64,000 bases of DNA from Antitrichia curtipendula. Lineage: Eukaryota > Streptophyta > Bryopsida > Hypnales > Leucodontaceae. The notes below the pieces were generated by a model. The model made no database searches. It was not told the origin of the DNA and worked only from the letters and a program-made list of their open reading frames with translations. A program made the position numbers and the translations under genes. The stretch is taken from positions 32,116,001 through 32,180,000 of the forward strand of contig OX579637.1 in the NCBI GenBank assembly GCA_951230915.1. Reading direction: 5' to 3'. The stretch's first letter is position 1. Every line of letters starts with the position of its first letter. This document shows positions 8,861 through 23,700 of the stretch, piece by piece.

Positions 8861-11800
8861 ATGAAAATGGTCATTCTAGTGCTCCAAACAACAAAAATGA
8901 AATGATTTTTTGTTGTTTTGGTCATGGTTTTCTAGTAACGCTATTCTAAAATTGCACGCCATCAAGATGCAACAAATGCATTTGGAAACGTCAAGTTCAA
9001 AGAGGTGTGCAAATATTTCCTCCATTTTACCTAATCAAAAAATTTATGCTACAAGCAAAGAAATTTGTACCAAGAAGCACAAAATTATGAGCCAAACAAA
9101 CTACTTTAAACCTTAGTTCAAAGAGTTTATGCTACAAACAAAGGACTTGAATTGCACGCAATCAAGACGAGGATACATTAATTTGAAACTAAGTTCAAAG
9201 AGATTACACTACAAGCATAATTTTGGTTATGCTAATTTTACCACATCAAATTGCTATTTCTGAGTTAATTTAAAAAAAAACTTAAATTCAATTTATTTAT
9301 AATTAAAATTTTAAAATTTTAGAATTCTACACTAGTTTTTTATTATTTTTTAAATATGGCCACTATCTATCATTGATGATGAAAAGTGGACTATGAGTTC
9401 TATTGAATGGAATTCTCACTGCAAAGTAGTCCTTTTGAAGACTCATTTTTTTCCTAATGGCATACTTGTTAGTAAAAAGTTGTACAACTAGACCATTGTC
9501 CTCTTTACACCTTCTACATCAACAAAAAATAATTATTTTCACTCAATTTCAATCAAATTGGGTTTTTTTACTTTGACCTTGGACTTGGCATGATTTGTAT
9601 ATTATTGTTTATAGAATAATAATCCTCTATAAAGTCTTGAAGCTTTGCATTCATGTCTTTTCAAACAATGCAATATGGTAAGATTTTGGTAAGCACCCAA
9701 TTCGCAACCTAGAACTAATAGATTTGACAACATTTTGGAACTTTTTATAAATTGTTGTGTAACCATGATCCTTAATTTTGCTTTTATTTGTTGTTTAACA
9801 ATATTAGCTAGACTAATATGGATTCAATCCTCTCCAAGGAATCGTTTGCAATACTTATTGTCATTGATTGCATACATAGAGCCTTTAACATGACACTAAC
9901 TTATTTTCTTGAAAAAATCTTTGCAAGCAATTTTCTTGATTTGATTTGATTGTCTTTAAGGCCACACAATCTTTGTTTTGAACCATTTGTAAAGTTATCT
10001 TCTTGGATTCTTTTCATTGTACTTCCTACAAGAATAGATCAAACTAGTTGCCTCTACTTTTTGGCATGACCACCAAATTGAGACAGATTTGATAAGTTTT
10101 GGAAGCTCTTGGAATCGATATTGATTGCAGTCGGTTGCATTTTTTTCTAATATTGTGACACACTTTCTAACATTGCAATATACATGCTTTAAATCTAATG
10201 TAAGCTTGTGTACCTTCACATTATGATTTTGGACAAGCATCACATTATTCTTAGTGTATTCTTTTGAATTGCATCTATTTGAAATTCTAGGCCCAATTTT
10301 GATTGCGTACTTTCTTCAAGGTTCATACTAAGAGACACTACTAAAGTGATTGATGTCTTTTGAAGTGCAAAATATTCAAATTGCAAAGTGCATTAGTTCA
10401 TCAAGTTGCTACATCTCATCAATTGAAAGATATGAGTTGACAATGTTGCATTGGTAAAGAATTGGATATTGTAACAACTTCAATTGAACTTTAACTCTTA
10501 GATTTTTGGACACAATGACATCATGAATATTCTTATCTATTCATTTAAAATATTTATATTATTTTATTTAACAATAGGGATCAATTATATTGTTTACATG
10601 GACAATGGACAACTTTACTAATAGATCTTACTTACATGAATCTATATGTGCGCAATGAGATTCAAACTATAGTAGGTTGAAGAAAACAGTCGATCCTTCT
10701 TAGCCATTCTATAGTTTGTTACAAACTCCATTTGTAAAATTCAATTTGTATATAAAAGCGATATCATAGACAATGCATTTTCTAGAAAATCAATAATGTC
10801 ATATATAATAGAGCAACAACTTTTTATTTAATTATGCCTTTGGTTTCAAGAGCTTGACTTGTTAAAGGAAGTTCTTGTGATTGAACATCTTTGATCTTTT
10901 CCAAACGATTGTTTCATTTTGTCTTGTCTTGTCCCACTTCATCATCATATGTGTAGTCTTGTAGAGTCTTCAAAATGCAAATCAATTTAAACAATCGTGA
11001 TAAAGTAAGGTTGTCAAAATATACTAAATGATCAAAAAAGAGTTGCTAGAATAACTAAATTGATCTTACTTCCCAAAATAATAAAGGCATGTTTAGCATC
11101 ATACGAACAAGATAAAAAAATATGTATAATGAAAAAAGGCATCAAAATGCCGCTTTAAGTCACAATGCCATAGGTTGAATTGAACATAAATAAAAACTTA
11201 AGTGAATGGCTTCACTAGGAATGGAAAATAGAGAATTACTAGCACTTGATTCTAATGCAAAAACCTATTGGATTGTCTAAAATGAGTCACCAATATTAGT
11301 TTTTAAAGTTGAATTCAAATAAACAAAACTAATTATTTAATCAAAATATTGACATTCAACACAAATATACCAAAGTCCTCCTCAAGGGCAAAATTCTTAT
11401 AAAAGTAAGCACACATTTTGATTATATTCAACTATCAAAAACTTCAAGTGGGATGTCTTAAAAAACCCTAACTTGGAGGGCAAAGTAGAGAAAAGCTAAG
11501 TCATTGTAGTATTAGATTCCTGTTTTCAGATTGGATAGTGGACAAATAAACTTGTACCAGTACTCTTTGTCCTCTTACTTGCAGAATATAAAATTATTAA
11601 TATTACACAAGTTATTAGATCATATACAATCTCATATCCAAAAGAAAAGTAAACCTTGGTAGTGATAATTTTGTAGATCATGACCTACTATATATAAAAA
11701 AATGTAATAGTAACTTTACATAATTGTAAAGGAAATTCTAGGATACTATTTCTAGATTTTTGAGCTACACAAAATAAATCCTTGCTTAATAATTGTCCAT

Positions 11801-13809
11801 GACATTGTCATTAGAAGATAAGACTATACAAATATAACAATTTATTCTAAAGCCTAGTTTCAATATGGGTACTAGGATAATAATACCAACTAAAAAAAAC
11901 ATATAAAAGTATTATTGACAGCAACATAGATCAATTTTTTAGATTGTGATCATCTCACACATAATGAACAATACTATAATGTCTCATTTAAGTAATGTAT
12001 ACATATAGAGATTAATAGCACTCAAATCAAAGATTGTCAATCTCTTTGTAACCACCAATGACTTAAAACACAAACAAATTTATTTAGGAAAGCATAGGAA
12101 TATTAATTTTAATGTGTTTGAATCTTGTGAAAATTTTAAAATTCCATCTTACAAAAGAAATCAGTGAAGGCATTTTTTACAAATACATATTCTGATGAAT
12201 AAACAATTGTTTGGCAAAATTTGGATGCAAAGTAGCAAGAACTTTGAAATTATAGACTATACTTTCAAAAATATATTCTTGTATAGAAATATATTTCACA
12301 AAAATATTTTGCCAATATTCATGCAAAGTTGCAAAATACTAATCAAGCATGAAATGGGACTAAAGTATTATTAAATAATTGCTATTATTTTTTATTGTTA
12401 AGCAACATAGTGAAGAAATCACACTAAAACAATTGAACTTGTAATATAACTAAACAACAAAACTCACATAGTGATAAAGCAGACATGATACAAAAAAAAA
12501 AAAAATACAACTTACAAGTAGAGCAAGTAAGTCACAAATATGCGTAGATTTATTGCTCTAAAATCTTAGAACATTCAATTTAGAAAATGCATCATGATAA
12601 AATACAAACTCTAAACCAACAAGTGTAGGATTAGGCATGGAATTTGATCCAACAATCCAATATTAGGTAGGAGAATTGAATCATGTTGGACTATCAACTA
12701 ACCTATCTACCGTAATCATAAGTTTGTTTAAGCGGACCAAATGCATGAACAAATCACAACCATTATGATGTGATAGGCTTTGTATGATTACTTGAAAATA
12801 CTAATGAATCTTGGAGTCGGATGATTATAAAATGTAGCCAAAAAATTTGTTTGTAGGGGCCTTTTGGAAGCCTGAATATTTTTTCTAATGAGCTGAAATT
12901 CAATTACTAAACCTACTCAAATGAAAAAACTTTAAACTATAAAATTATTTAAAACCAACATAATAATTCAACAAATATATGATGTAGTACTTTATTTCTT
13001 AAAGTGACCAATAATACTAATCTAAAATTACACAAGTTAATAAAAATTGTTAAAATTTATCAAAGGACAACTTTGTGCTTACATTGAACCAAACTCTAAA
13101 AAATTCAGAAAAGATTGTAGAGACTAAATGTCCAATTTTCTAAATTTTTAAAGATGCATTTTTGACATTGTAAACAAACTAGAAGAAAGAATCAAACAAG
13201 TAAAACTATCTATAGCCAAAAAACAAGTTTAAAAAGCAAATGAAGTTGATTTTCAATCATTTCAATAGTCCATTTAAATTACCATAAAAACTATAATAAT
13301 ATTGAGTGAAACATCACATATACAATCCAAAAGCAAAATGATTAGAAATTGTGTAATAAAGGATACTATCATTGGTAACTTGTAGGATGTACGAATGGAA
13401 AAGCCCTCACAATGAAGTTCATTTTTCTCCATCAAAATGAAATAATATAAAACCATGGATAAAATAGCTTATAAGATTCTATACATCTATTATACTATGC
13501 AATGTCACAATCTTTACTACAATTCTTGTCACAAAGTCTTACATTTTTATCCTACAAAAATATCATTCAAATATTTCATCTCACATTTAAAATATTTACA
13601 TGTTTAAAGATAGAACTAATAATAGTTTTTTCTTTCTTTTTGGAGGTACAAATGTGAACCAAAAGTAGTAGTATTTATGTAATATAAAAAAATAATGAAT
13701 TCTAACCCTTAAAAACATTGGAGGTGAAAAATGACCAATGGATTATATAGAAATAAATAATGCAATTGTTAATGCAATAATCCAAACATTTTAGTGACTA
13801 CCTTGGTCA
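8861..13809. other. Gene-poor AT-rich DNA
   Basis: About 5 kb of strongly AT-rich sequence with only short, low-complexity open frames. I see no conserved protein motif, RNA gene, palindrome of the L/R family or clear terminal repeats. Confidence 0.6.
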
Positions 13810-14240
13810 TGTGGTCCCACATCTTTTAACCTCAAAATGTCTAAGGCCTTTTGTGAACTTCTTAGAATTTACTCACGATTGAAATAAAAGTCAACATTTT
13901 GAGAAGTCATATCAATTTCATTTTTATTGTAACCAATCAAATTCAAATTAAACATGTCAAAAATCACATGGAAATAAAACAAAAATTACCACTTGTGAAT
14001 TGAAAGATTAGAATGTTTGATCATAAAAGTATTAAAATTATAAAAGTGATTTAAAGTATTTCTATCTTCTTTTAACATGTCAGAAAAAAATTAATCTTCA
14101 AAAAAATATGAAGTTTAAGGATATAATATGCATAATTCCAATCAATTTACAGATTCACAAAATCTATTCCACAATTTTCTTACATGAATTGTTTTTGTCA
14201 TTTTTCCTCCAAACTCTAATGTATGCAAGGGTTAAAAATT
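13810..14240 (+). repeat. Dispersed repeat family D, copy 2
   Basis: Shares with the other copies the order: ACATCTTTTAACCTCAAAAT, TCTAAGGCC, CTTCTTAGAATTTACTC, AAAGTCAACATTTTGAG, TTCAAATTAAACATGTC, ATTGAAAGATTAGAATGTTT and AAAAATATGAAG. It lies about 500 bases beyond the 3' end of SCC2, while copy 3 lies just beyond the SCC2 5' end, so SCC2 is bracketed by two direct copies. 14241-14760 is otherwise featureless and probably includes the SCC2 3' UTR. Confidence 0.7.
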
Positions 14241-14760
14241 GGATAATGGGCCTTTGCTGAATGTAATTAATTTTCATGCAAGGAGTCGGTTAACCTGCTT
14301 CTTGGCTACGGTATTTTAACCTAGAATTTTGCAGTTCAATCGGGTGTTCAGATTTGAGACAAGCTTGATTGTTTGTGGAGGGATGTCAGATTCTCCAACT
14401 GCCTTTCATTTCGTGTTCAAATAAAAGAGGTTAACTTCAGGAAATGGTACTGGAAAAATATGAGCATGTAGGTATCATAATTCTCCATAGAAATCCCAAA
14501 ATTGCACTCTAAAATGAACTGGGTTCTCAACATTGAACAGCCGTCAACCACTACAGTTAGATGTGATTTAGAAACTACTTTGTACAGCAAAATTCAAAGG
14601 CTGAGCTATTTAAGAAGACTTTATTTAAGAGACACACTTCATACTTGCTCAATATTGCATGAAAAAATTCTTTGATGTAATGTCAGACTGCCACAATGGT
14701 CGGATGCCAGTTTGATTCGTGAAAGAAAAAAATAGGATAAAAGAGCAATGACTAATTACG

Positions 14761-17700
14761 TTACGAGGATTGCTTCTTACCCCGTGTAATTCTTGCTGTT
14801 GGAACACTTTTTGTTCGCCCGGACTTGGAACCACCCCAGTCTTCATCACTAACATCAATATCCGATACATCACACTCCAGAGTCACAGCTGCTACACTCT
14901 TCCTCCTCGGCATTGTATGACTTACAGGATGACCGTTTACGTGGCCAGCATCAGAGTCTATTTGGAACCGACCTGGTCGTTTCCTAGTTGGGATATTTGC
15001 TGAATAGGCGGCATAATCGACAGAATCCTCTTTCAGCAAACGCTTGAATGCCTGGTGGCATGCCACAATAAGTATCAATGCTGGCACAATCCTTGAACGA
15101 TATCAGAGCAGTAATTTCAAGGGACATGGTAAAATACGTCGTGATTGAACACCACCTTGTACTGTTCTAACATTTGCCGAACGGTCGTTGAAGGCTCATA
15201 CAGTAGATCCCTGAGGTTGAACTCTTTCACATTTTCTCGCCTTGAAAGCAAATCACCAGTCTTGATTGCTTCAGTTGGTTGATACCCCTGCCATGTGCAC
15301 ATATAGTTCTCACTTCATTCATTTTAACTGAGTTAGCAGAAAGAACGCAAGTCACAGAATAATAAATACTTTTAGTATCTCAAACAAGCAGTCTCAGAAC
15401 TCGACTTCTTTAACGTTGAAGAACATCCACTACAAGATGCAACACTGTGGAGGCACGAAACAGGTATAAAACAAGGCAGACATATGAAACAATTTATGAA
15501 GAACACAGAAGCGAAAACAATTCAACTGTGAAATCCCTTACCTGACAGCGAGCATCATTTAAACAATACACAATCTTCAAGTGCTTCTTCAATCGAAGCA
15601 GCAAAGACAACGCCATGGCTGCACGGCAGTACCCCTATAACCTCCGTCCCACAACAAGGACCAACAGATGAAAGAAAGAAATCATGCAGAAAGGGTCGCC
15701 GAAAACATTGCTCGTTCTTAAAATAAAAAGAGAGTTTCGATAACCTAAATTTGAAGCAAAAGCGGTTAAGTCAAAGAAACCAAAGAAGTTATTAGGTTAA
15801 TAGTACCGTGAGTTTCTCCAAAACATCCTCTGGAACTCTTTCCGTGTCCTCAATATCAATGGAAACCTCTTTTCTAAATTCCAGCGGTGAAAAATCAGCA
15901 TTAAGAGTTGCCTCTCCCAATCCTTCCTGCCCAGCTACAATTCTTTCACGGTACTGCTTCATTGTAGCCCATGAAGTACCTTCGGTAATAATGGTCTTCA
16001 TATTTGCCTCCAACTCTCCTCCACGAACCTGAACAACTCTATTGATAGTGTACACAACATAAAGAGGTTCATCTGGTATTCCAAATGGCAAAGCTGACAG
16101 AACCTCAGAGCAATATCTGCAGAATCACGAAAGAAACAATAAGGTCCCACAATCGGGTGATTTAAACAAAAACTACAATCTATGTAAGGAAAATCTCACG
16201 TTAGTCAACCTTTCTACAACATCAAATTAGCCAAAAAAGAAAAAAGGGATTGCCAAGCAATTGACGTCATGAACATCGACCTTAGTCAACCTGGAAAATA
16301 GAGAAAAGAATTGATGATGAACGTACACCAAGAATGGAAAAGACTGTACACCGGACACCGCAAAGTCAAACTTTCTGATGACAGAGGTTAAGAACTTGTT
16401 TCGAGAGTTTCGAGCACATCTTATAAGTTTGTAAAGTCGTGAGATGCCTGGCTTCGCAAAAGATGCTGGGGTGCTTGAATCCTTGGAATATATAGCAGTT
16501 TGCTTCACGGCAGTAGCGCTTTGCATGCAACTTGCTGCCCCAGATTGTATGAAAGCGAACGAATATAAAAGACCGTCTCCGAGTCTACTCTCAAAAAATG
16601 AGGGATATCTGTTGCACAAATTAATGAGATGAATACAAAAAGCAGACAGACCTCCAAAAGTTGTAACCTTAGCAAATGGACAAAGCTGAAGAGTCTACGG
16701 AAAAGAGTTCGCTGGAAAATTATTAGATATCCCTCAGGGCTACTGTCGGAGGCAAAAACATTATTAACAGAAATTGAAACAAACGTACTTCTCATTCATG
16801 TGTAGCAACAGTCGATGAGCAAGTTTCCAGTTAAAGTCCAGTTGATCGACTTCCAACGCAATGAGCTGCGGAACACATGTCATTGGATGCACCAAACCTT
16901 GTCGCAAGACAATCTCCACTACCTGAATCAATAAACTTGAAATCAGAAAAATATATGTAAAGTTAGTACTCTACTGCCTCCGTCCCAGAATGATTGTCCG
17001 CAAATTTGTTGAGATTTATTTGTGCCAATTTCATTGATCATGTTGTGAAACACAAAATTAAGAAAGATTCAAAATTTTATATCACTAGAACCAATGAAGA
17101 ACATTGCATGTGTTCTTTGTAACCTAAACAAAATTAGCCACATGGAAGTCTCCATATGACCTACTCAACAACCTTAAAGAAACATGACACTCAAAGTAGA
17201 CAATCATTTCGGGACGGAAGGAGTACTTCGTAACAAACCTAAGACATCCTTTCCATATGACAAAATACACAGTAGACATATTTATTATACATGACGCATG
17301 GGCATTGGACGGTTCGTTTTGGTCCATTTGCAGAGGTTCCTGGATCTCCCGATCTAGTTCTGATCGCAAATAAATAGTCTGAAAATTTTGATGGTTTACT
17401 CTGAAAGATCTGCAGTTTCTTGTGCGATTAATAGCAAGCACATGGACGCTTCAAATGATTACACTTTCAAAACAATCTATAATAACGCTTTCAAGAACAT
17501 GCCTATTAGATTTAAGCTCTACATCTCAGAAATAAGAGACCTTCAAACCAGTTTGACGAACGTCCTTGTTAAGATCCAAACATCTCTCCAGAATCAAATC
17601 CCAATGCAACTGGATAATTCCACCGCATATATTGCTGTCCCCAGCACCAGCAGCTACTGGCACAGCACTGTCGCCATTGAGTTTATCATTCCCACCATTT

Positions 17701-20700
17701 GTCTCCTCCATTTTCTCTTCAATATCATTAAGATAATCGCTCAAATTTCGAAGCATTTGCATCTGTGAAAAATGACGTTCTTTCAGCTCAGAATATACAT
17801 CGTCACAACGCGTCACAGTAAGTAAGCCTAAACGTGAAGAATATTGAAATGCCATTCTTGAAGGACCCAAAAGAGAGATGAAATGGAGAAAATTAAGACA
17901 ACTGTAACGAAATAAAATTATCCTGATCTGAAATTCAATTTGGACTAAAATGAAAAGAATTGCAAAATGTCCTCGACGCTCGACTGGTGGAACGAGTTTC
18001 TAAGAAATAGAGTTCACAACTTGTTCACAGAAAATACTGCTAGACAAAAAAATCGAAGTCTCAAAATTCAGATTGTCCAGAAGCCCCACCTTAATGCGTG
18101 AATCAGCAGCGGCATCGAGTGTGGTTTCAAGAATCTTGCCCATGTTCTTAACCATCATAAATTCAGGCCTCGCTATAAATATGAAACCCAAAGCCTGCAG
18201 AACAAAAAAACCCAACGTTCCTCACAAAATGATTAGACTTGCCACATACAAACGCTAAAGATATAAAGCATTCTGGAAGTCGATCAATCGCTTCAGCTAA
18301 GTAAAGAATGTAACTGCTCCAACAAATGCAAGTGCGAATTCTCCAGGTTAACAAAAATTGGGATTGAGCGTTGGCAGAATGGAAGAAAGAGATTTTGCAA
18401 GTTGGAGAAGAAGGCTGAAAACATGCAACTGAACTAAACAACATTAATTCCACTACCTCTTAGATGTGAAGCAAAGAAATGCAAGGCCTACCTAACAATG
18501 GAAACAAAAGGAAACTCCTGGGAAACCTAGTTAGTCAAAATCTTTCCTTGTAATACAAGTTATTCTACGTCACACGACCTTGTAAACGTAATTTTACACA
18601 ACATTAACCACGGAGAGACAATTCAGACGGGGAAACCTTGAGTCCCACCTGTAGCGCCCGAGCTTTAACATCAAAATCATGCTGTTCGAGGAAATATTTC
18701 AACAACTCCAAGAACTGGTTCATGTTGATATCGTCATCGTTGAAAGCCTCGATGGATTCTGCTCCATAACGAGCCAACAAACCCAAACAGAACAAGCACC
18801 TCAAGATATTCTGCGAAAAGAGCATTAAATAGCGTTCATATGACAGTCTTCCCTCAGAAGACACTAAGAAAAATCACTAATATAGAAAAATCAAAGACGT
18901 CACAAGGATAAATGCCGCAGCTTTAGAGAATTTAAGGTACTTTTCCAATGAACTATCAGTTCCTTACAGCTTTCTCAGTGGCAAGAGACTCCCTTTTTTG
19001 GCAGCCATCAAGAAATTTAAAGAACTGGCGGACAAGGAACTCAAAGGAGGCAACTCCTTTAGATATTATCTTGCTCAACGAACAAAGGCTCCTGAGATAA
19101 ACACGCCCACAGAACAACAATGTCAATGCAAAGGAATGTAACGATCTCAAAACTTTTGACTACCGATACCCCAAAATTTGAAGGAAGAAACAGTTTAAAA
19201 GAAATGCATTTCAGCAAAATCTAATACTTCGTGAGCTCCATCTAACATAGAACCACTCATGTAGAAAGATAACATTTTCTCACAGACCAAGTCCCCCAGG
19301 TTGTTAAAATTATGAGTGACAACAGATGATACAATGAGATAACCAGAATTTACTTTATGCATGCGTGTATGACCGTCAGAAAAGTGCAAGAGGCGACTAG
19401 ATGGCGCAGATCACGTTCAAGCTCCTCCACAAAGCTCTGAGAAGGCCTCCGTAACAAAGGCAACACGGTGTCGATTACGAAGATAATACTCTGTAATAAT
19501 TGTGCAGCATCACGGCTTGTAACCTGCTAACCATGCCAACACAAACTGGACATAAGACACTCAAAACTCTAGTCCCTCGTCATTCTTCCAGTTCAAAACA
19601 CCGATGTAATACTAGAACAATTTAACACCAAAAAGAATCTTCAATTTCTTTCTGAATACTTCCAGAAATGCTGTATTAGCAGTTCTGCCTACTAGACCGG
19701 ATCAACCAGCTCAACCAACTCTCCAGAATTAAGCATCCCCCAAATATGGATCATGGCACTCTCCATATCGCTCACAAAATCAGTTCACTAGTTACGGAAG
19801 AATGAAAAAACAAAGAACTGGTAAAATCATTGCTCTTAGAATAAGGAGATAGCATTTAGATAGACCAGTAAACAAACCTGGTTTTTCAGATAAGGCTGAA
19901 GAGTCACGGCAAAACGAGATGGATCTGAAAGTGGAGCACATAATGTTGGGTCAACACTGCAGAAAGCATGTATTGCCAAGACGTAAGGTAAGGCTCGAAT
20001 ATCAGTATCATCCGTAGAAGTTTCTTCTACCTGCGGGCACCCATGTGGCATTCATATATTATGTGGAGTAGAATAAGCCAAAAAATCAGAAGCTGTGTAG
20101 ATTAATTAACAAGAATACATAATGTGGAGTAAAATAGACCTCAAAATTAGATGCTGTGAGGACTAATTAACAGGAATACATGATGTGGAGTAAAATACGC
20201 CACAAAATTAGATGCTGTGTGGAATAATTAACAAAAACACATTACATACTTGCATACATTAAAATTTACCAAAGTAAATATTTGATTATTTTAATATAAG
20301 CCATGTATAGTCAGTCAAACACTGACGGAAGATTCAGGCAAATTCAAGTACTGTAAATGAAACGTACCTTCAGGACACTCTCAAGAAACCACTTGCACAT
20401 CAACTCACAACGAAGCCTGACGGCAGCTTGAGTCACCAGACTTGTTGCTGAATTTTTAACATTATGAGCGCAAATATCCAAAGATAGACTGCGCTTTATG
20501 ATTGTGACGAGGGCTTGGTGGCTTGGAAGATGCCTAAGCACATCAACCAGCTGTTGCGCTCTTTCTGCAATTTCCAATGGAACTACAGATCCACCACCCA
20601 AGTGCTGGGTATGATGCCGTGTCGGTTCTTCGAACCAAAGTTCAAAAAAGGTTCTCCCTACAAGATCCTGCAGAGAGGAATAAGAGTACCAAATGCTGAA

Positions 20701-23700
20701 AGATGTAGCGCTGAACACAACAAGCGCGTGCACAGCAGAAAATATACAGTGCATGTGATAAGCAATAACTACCTGAATACTGGTTTCTTCATCATTGATC
20801 CTGGAAATTATGCGCAGACATCCATCTGTTGCCTTGGAGAACCCCGCATTGGACAAACAAACGTCCCTGATGATCTTGATAACACGTTTTCGAACGCTCA
20901 CACCGGTATCCATGATGCGCTCAGAAATTTTTTCAAAATACTGCAAGCTCCAGAATCGCGAAGATAGTCGTATTAATATAACGTTACAGGCAGAAAAAGA
21001 AAATAAGTTTGCTGCGAACATCTCAACCGCTGCTCTCAACATCCATATCCACACTACAAAATGGATGACAGTCGACTAGTACCATCCCTAAATTCTCCTT
21101 CGCACCAAAAGTTTTCGTAAAAAATAACAAGCTCTCTACATTAGGATGTGAAAGATTAGAAAGTCTTCTAGGTCATTGCAAACTCAGTGGTTTGGCTTGC
21201 CAAGATGCACGGATTGTACCAGTACCAAACCTTCCTAGCGTCTCTCTCTGTAGGTCGGCAGAATTTTTTTCTAAACACAAAACTGGATGGAGCGTGATGA
21301 AATTATAACCGCTAAAAGATGCTCTGACTTCAGGCCACAAGAATAACTTACTGAGTCAACGCCTAAATTAAACAAGGCTAACATCTACAAATAAAATTTT
21401 GCCGCCAAAGAACGGGACGCAGATATGTATCAGTAATAAGAGGACTTGAAAATAGCAACCAGCTCATAGCCATCCATGAGATGAGAATCTAAAAGCCAAG
21501 TCAAGTAGAAGAATCAGAAACAAAAATAAAAAAACATGCAACACAGGAAAATCGAACTGATACCTTCAAAGCAAAATCAGGCCGATTGACAATGTGCCTC
21601 CCCACAAGCTCCATGGCAGCTTCTCGAACAGAAATGGCAGAATCAAGAAATCTCCCTTCTACAGCCCTCTGCACTCGCTCGTCACCCAAAACACTGGGAT
21701 CCACTTCCACAATTGCACCAACCTATAGGATACTCGCAAGTAAGAGTATATATCACATGGTAAAAAGATCCATTATACAAAAGAGATATCCTTTTAAGTC
21801 TATTCTAGTTTTCATGCTCAATTCTAGTTTACACGTACTTAATAATCAATGGAGTGCATCTCACCATTCTGAAGTAAATGTTCACCTACAAATGTAATTT
21901 TCTAATCAATTCAAATATGGAAGGTATAGAATAAGATGTTCGAAGAGAATAAAGGGTTCATCCAACTTTGCAGCCTACATGAGAAACGAAATGAACTGTA
22001 TCCCATTAGACTAGTTCCATCCTAACATATCAAATTTACTTTCACCTTTCACAGCTGGATGAACTCATTATCAGCTTCCAACTTCTGTATATCTTCCTCT
22101 AAACCTCCCATGCTTGAATTGATTAGAAAATGCATCCAATAGGGAAACATTACTCTTGAATGGTGGTACAAGGTCTACGAAAACGAAGTTGACTTCGTAC
22201 TAACATGAAAACACATGAAACGAAAACAAATGAAAACTACAATAGGACTGAAACGATCTCTAATCTGAAACAATCTCTGACAAAACGTTGTTCACTGTAC
22301 ATATTTCAGCATGTCACCCAAGAAAGTAGAAAGTATTTTATGATCAGAATAATCCAAACTGAGTCAAGCACGACAACAAATTTGATAGAATTGAGAAACA
22401 TACTGCTCGCAATGCTTTCGCTCGAGGAGTCGGAGAATTATCTGTAAGGCCGACCTGCAAAAGCAAACAAAACGTAATCTTTAAATCAACTTAAGACTAA
22501 AATCCGAAGGAAATCAAACCCAGTACTTCTTGCATATATGCATACGATGCAAAACAAATGATAGAGAGAAATAGAATCATGAAACTGAAGGATACCAGCG
22601 ACTCTTTATGTAATTACCTCAGACTTGATCTCAACTACGTTCCCTTACCAGTAATCTCTCTAGTATCTTGTCAAGTCCCCTTGCAAGTGGTCTTTGCTGA
22701 CCCAAAGCCCTAGAAATACGAAGTGCTGCATCACGTGATAGAGGAGAAAGCGCAACACCAAAATCTTGAAGTGGTGACTTGGAGTTCCAGCGATTGCAAT
22801 AGAATTGGATGGTATGTGCGGTTGGTACTTCGTCTCGCAGCCACTGACATAAATAAAATCTGAGAAACGAAACCTACTCAGTACAAGTGCAGACTATCAA
22901 ACTATCAAAGGAGAATTAAAAAATGGTCAGACTGATACGTCCAGATTTTACGGCAGAGTCGACGAGTTTAACATAAAGAACTGAAGTGAACTAGGTAACG
23001 AACCTAATGGGTCACAAGGAGATACACAAGCTCGCATCCTAGTATCTAGAAAACTGTGCCCCAATACGTATCATATAATTCATACTAGGAGATCAAAATG
23101 AAATAAAATAAGTGCATGCAATACTAGTCTGACAACATCTACGTAACGCTCAATGTCGTACCTGCGAGCATAAGCAGCCGTTCCATCAGAGACAGCCAAC
23201 TCTTGAAAGTAGTTTAGTAAAATTTGCTGCACAACAAGTGTTCCTTCCTTCGTCATTCGTACCTTCTTTGCTGATTCGGATTCCCTAGCACAAATGGTTC
23301 TATTTGCCTGATCTGTAATTTCTGGATGAAGTAACTCAATCTGTTTCCTACACAGACAGCAATGACAAAGCCAACCTCGTTCAACTTTATCATGCTTCGT
23401 AATTCCAATGCAATCCCCATGGAACCACCTACTACACCCATTGCAGGAAACCATGATCTTTGAACACTTTCCCATGCCACACACTAAACAACTTCGGGTT
23501 GATGAGTCATCATCACTAGAACCAGCATCAGTGTCCTTGTCCCGGAGTTCTTGCAGAATCCATAACTTGTCCTTGATACAAGCAACTGAATCTTCTTTCA
23601 ACCTAGCTGCCACCTGGCCAAGAAGGTCAACAGAAGTACCCCGTAGAACAGCATCTTTTGCTCGAATGCCAGCATTACCAAATAATAGTACACAGAAAAC

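Noticed and set aside
17337..17360. CTGGATCTCCCGATCTAG in an SCC2 intron as a palindrome member
   Set aside because: The two halves do not pair around a GATC centre; no other copy is found in the 15-kb SCC2 gene.
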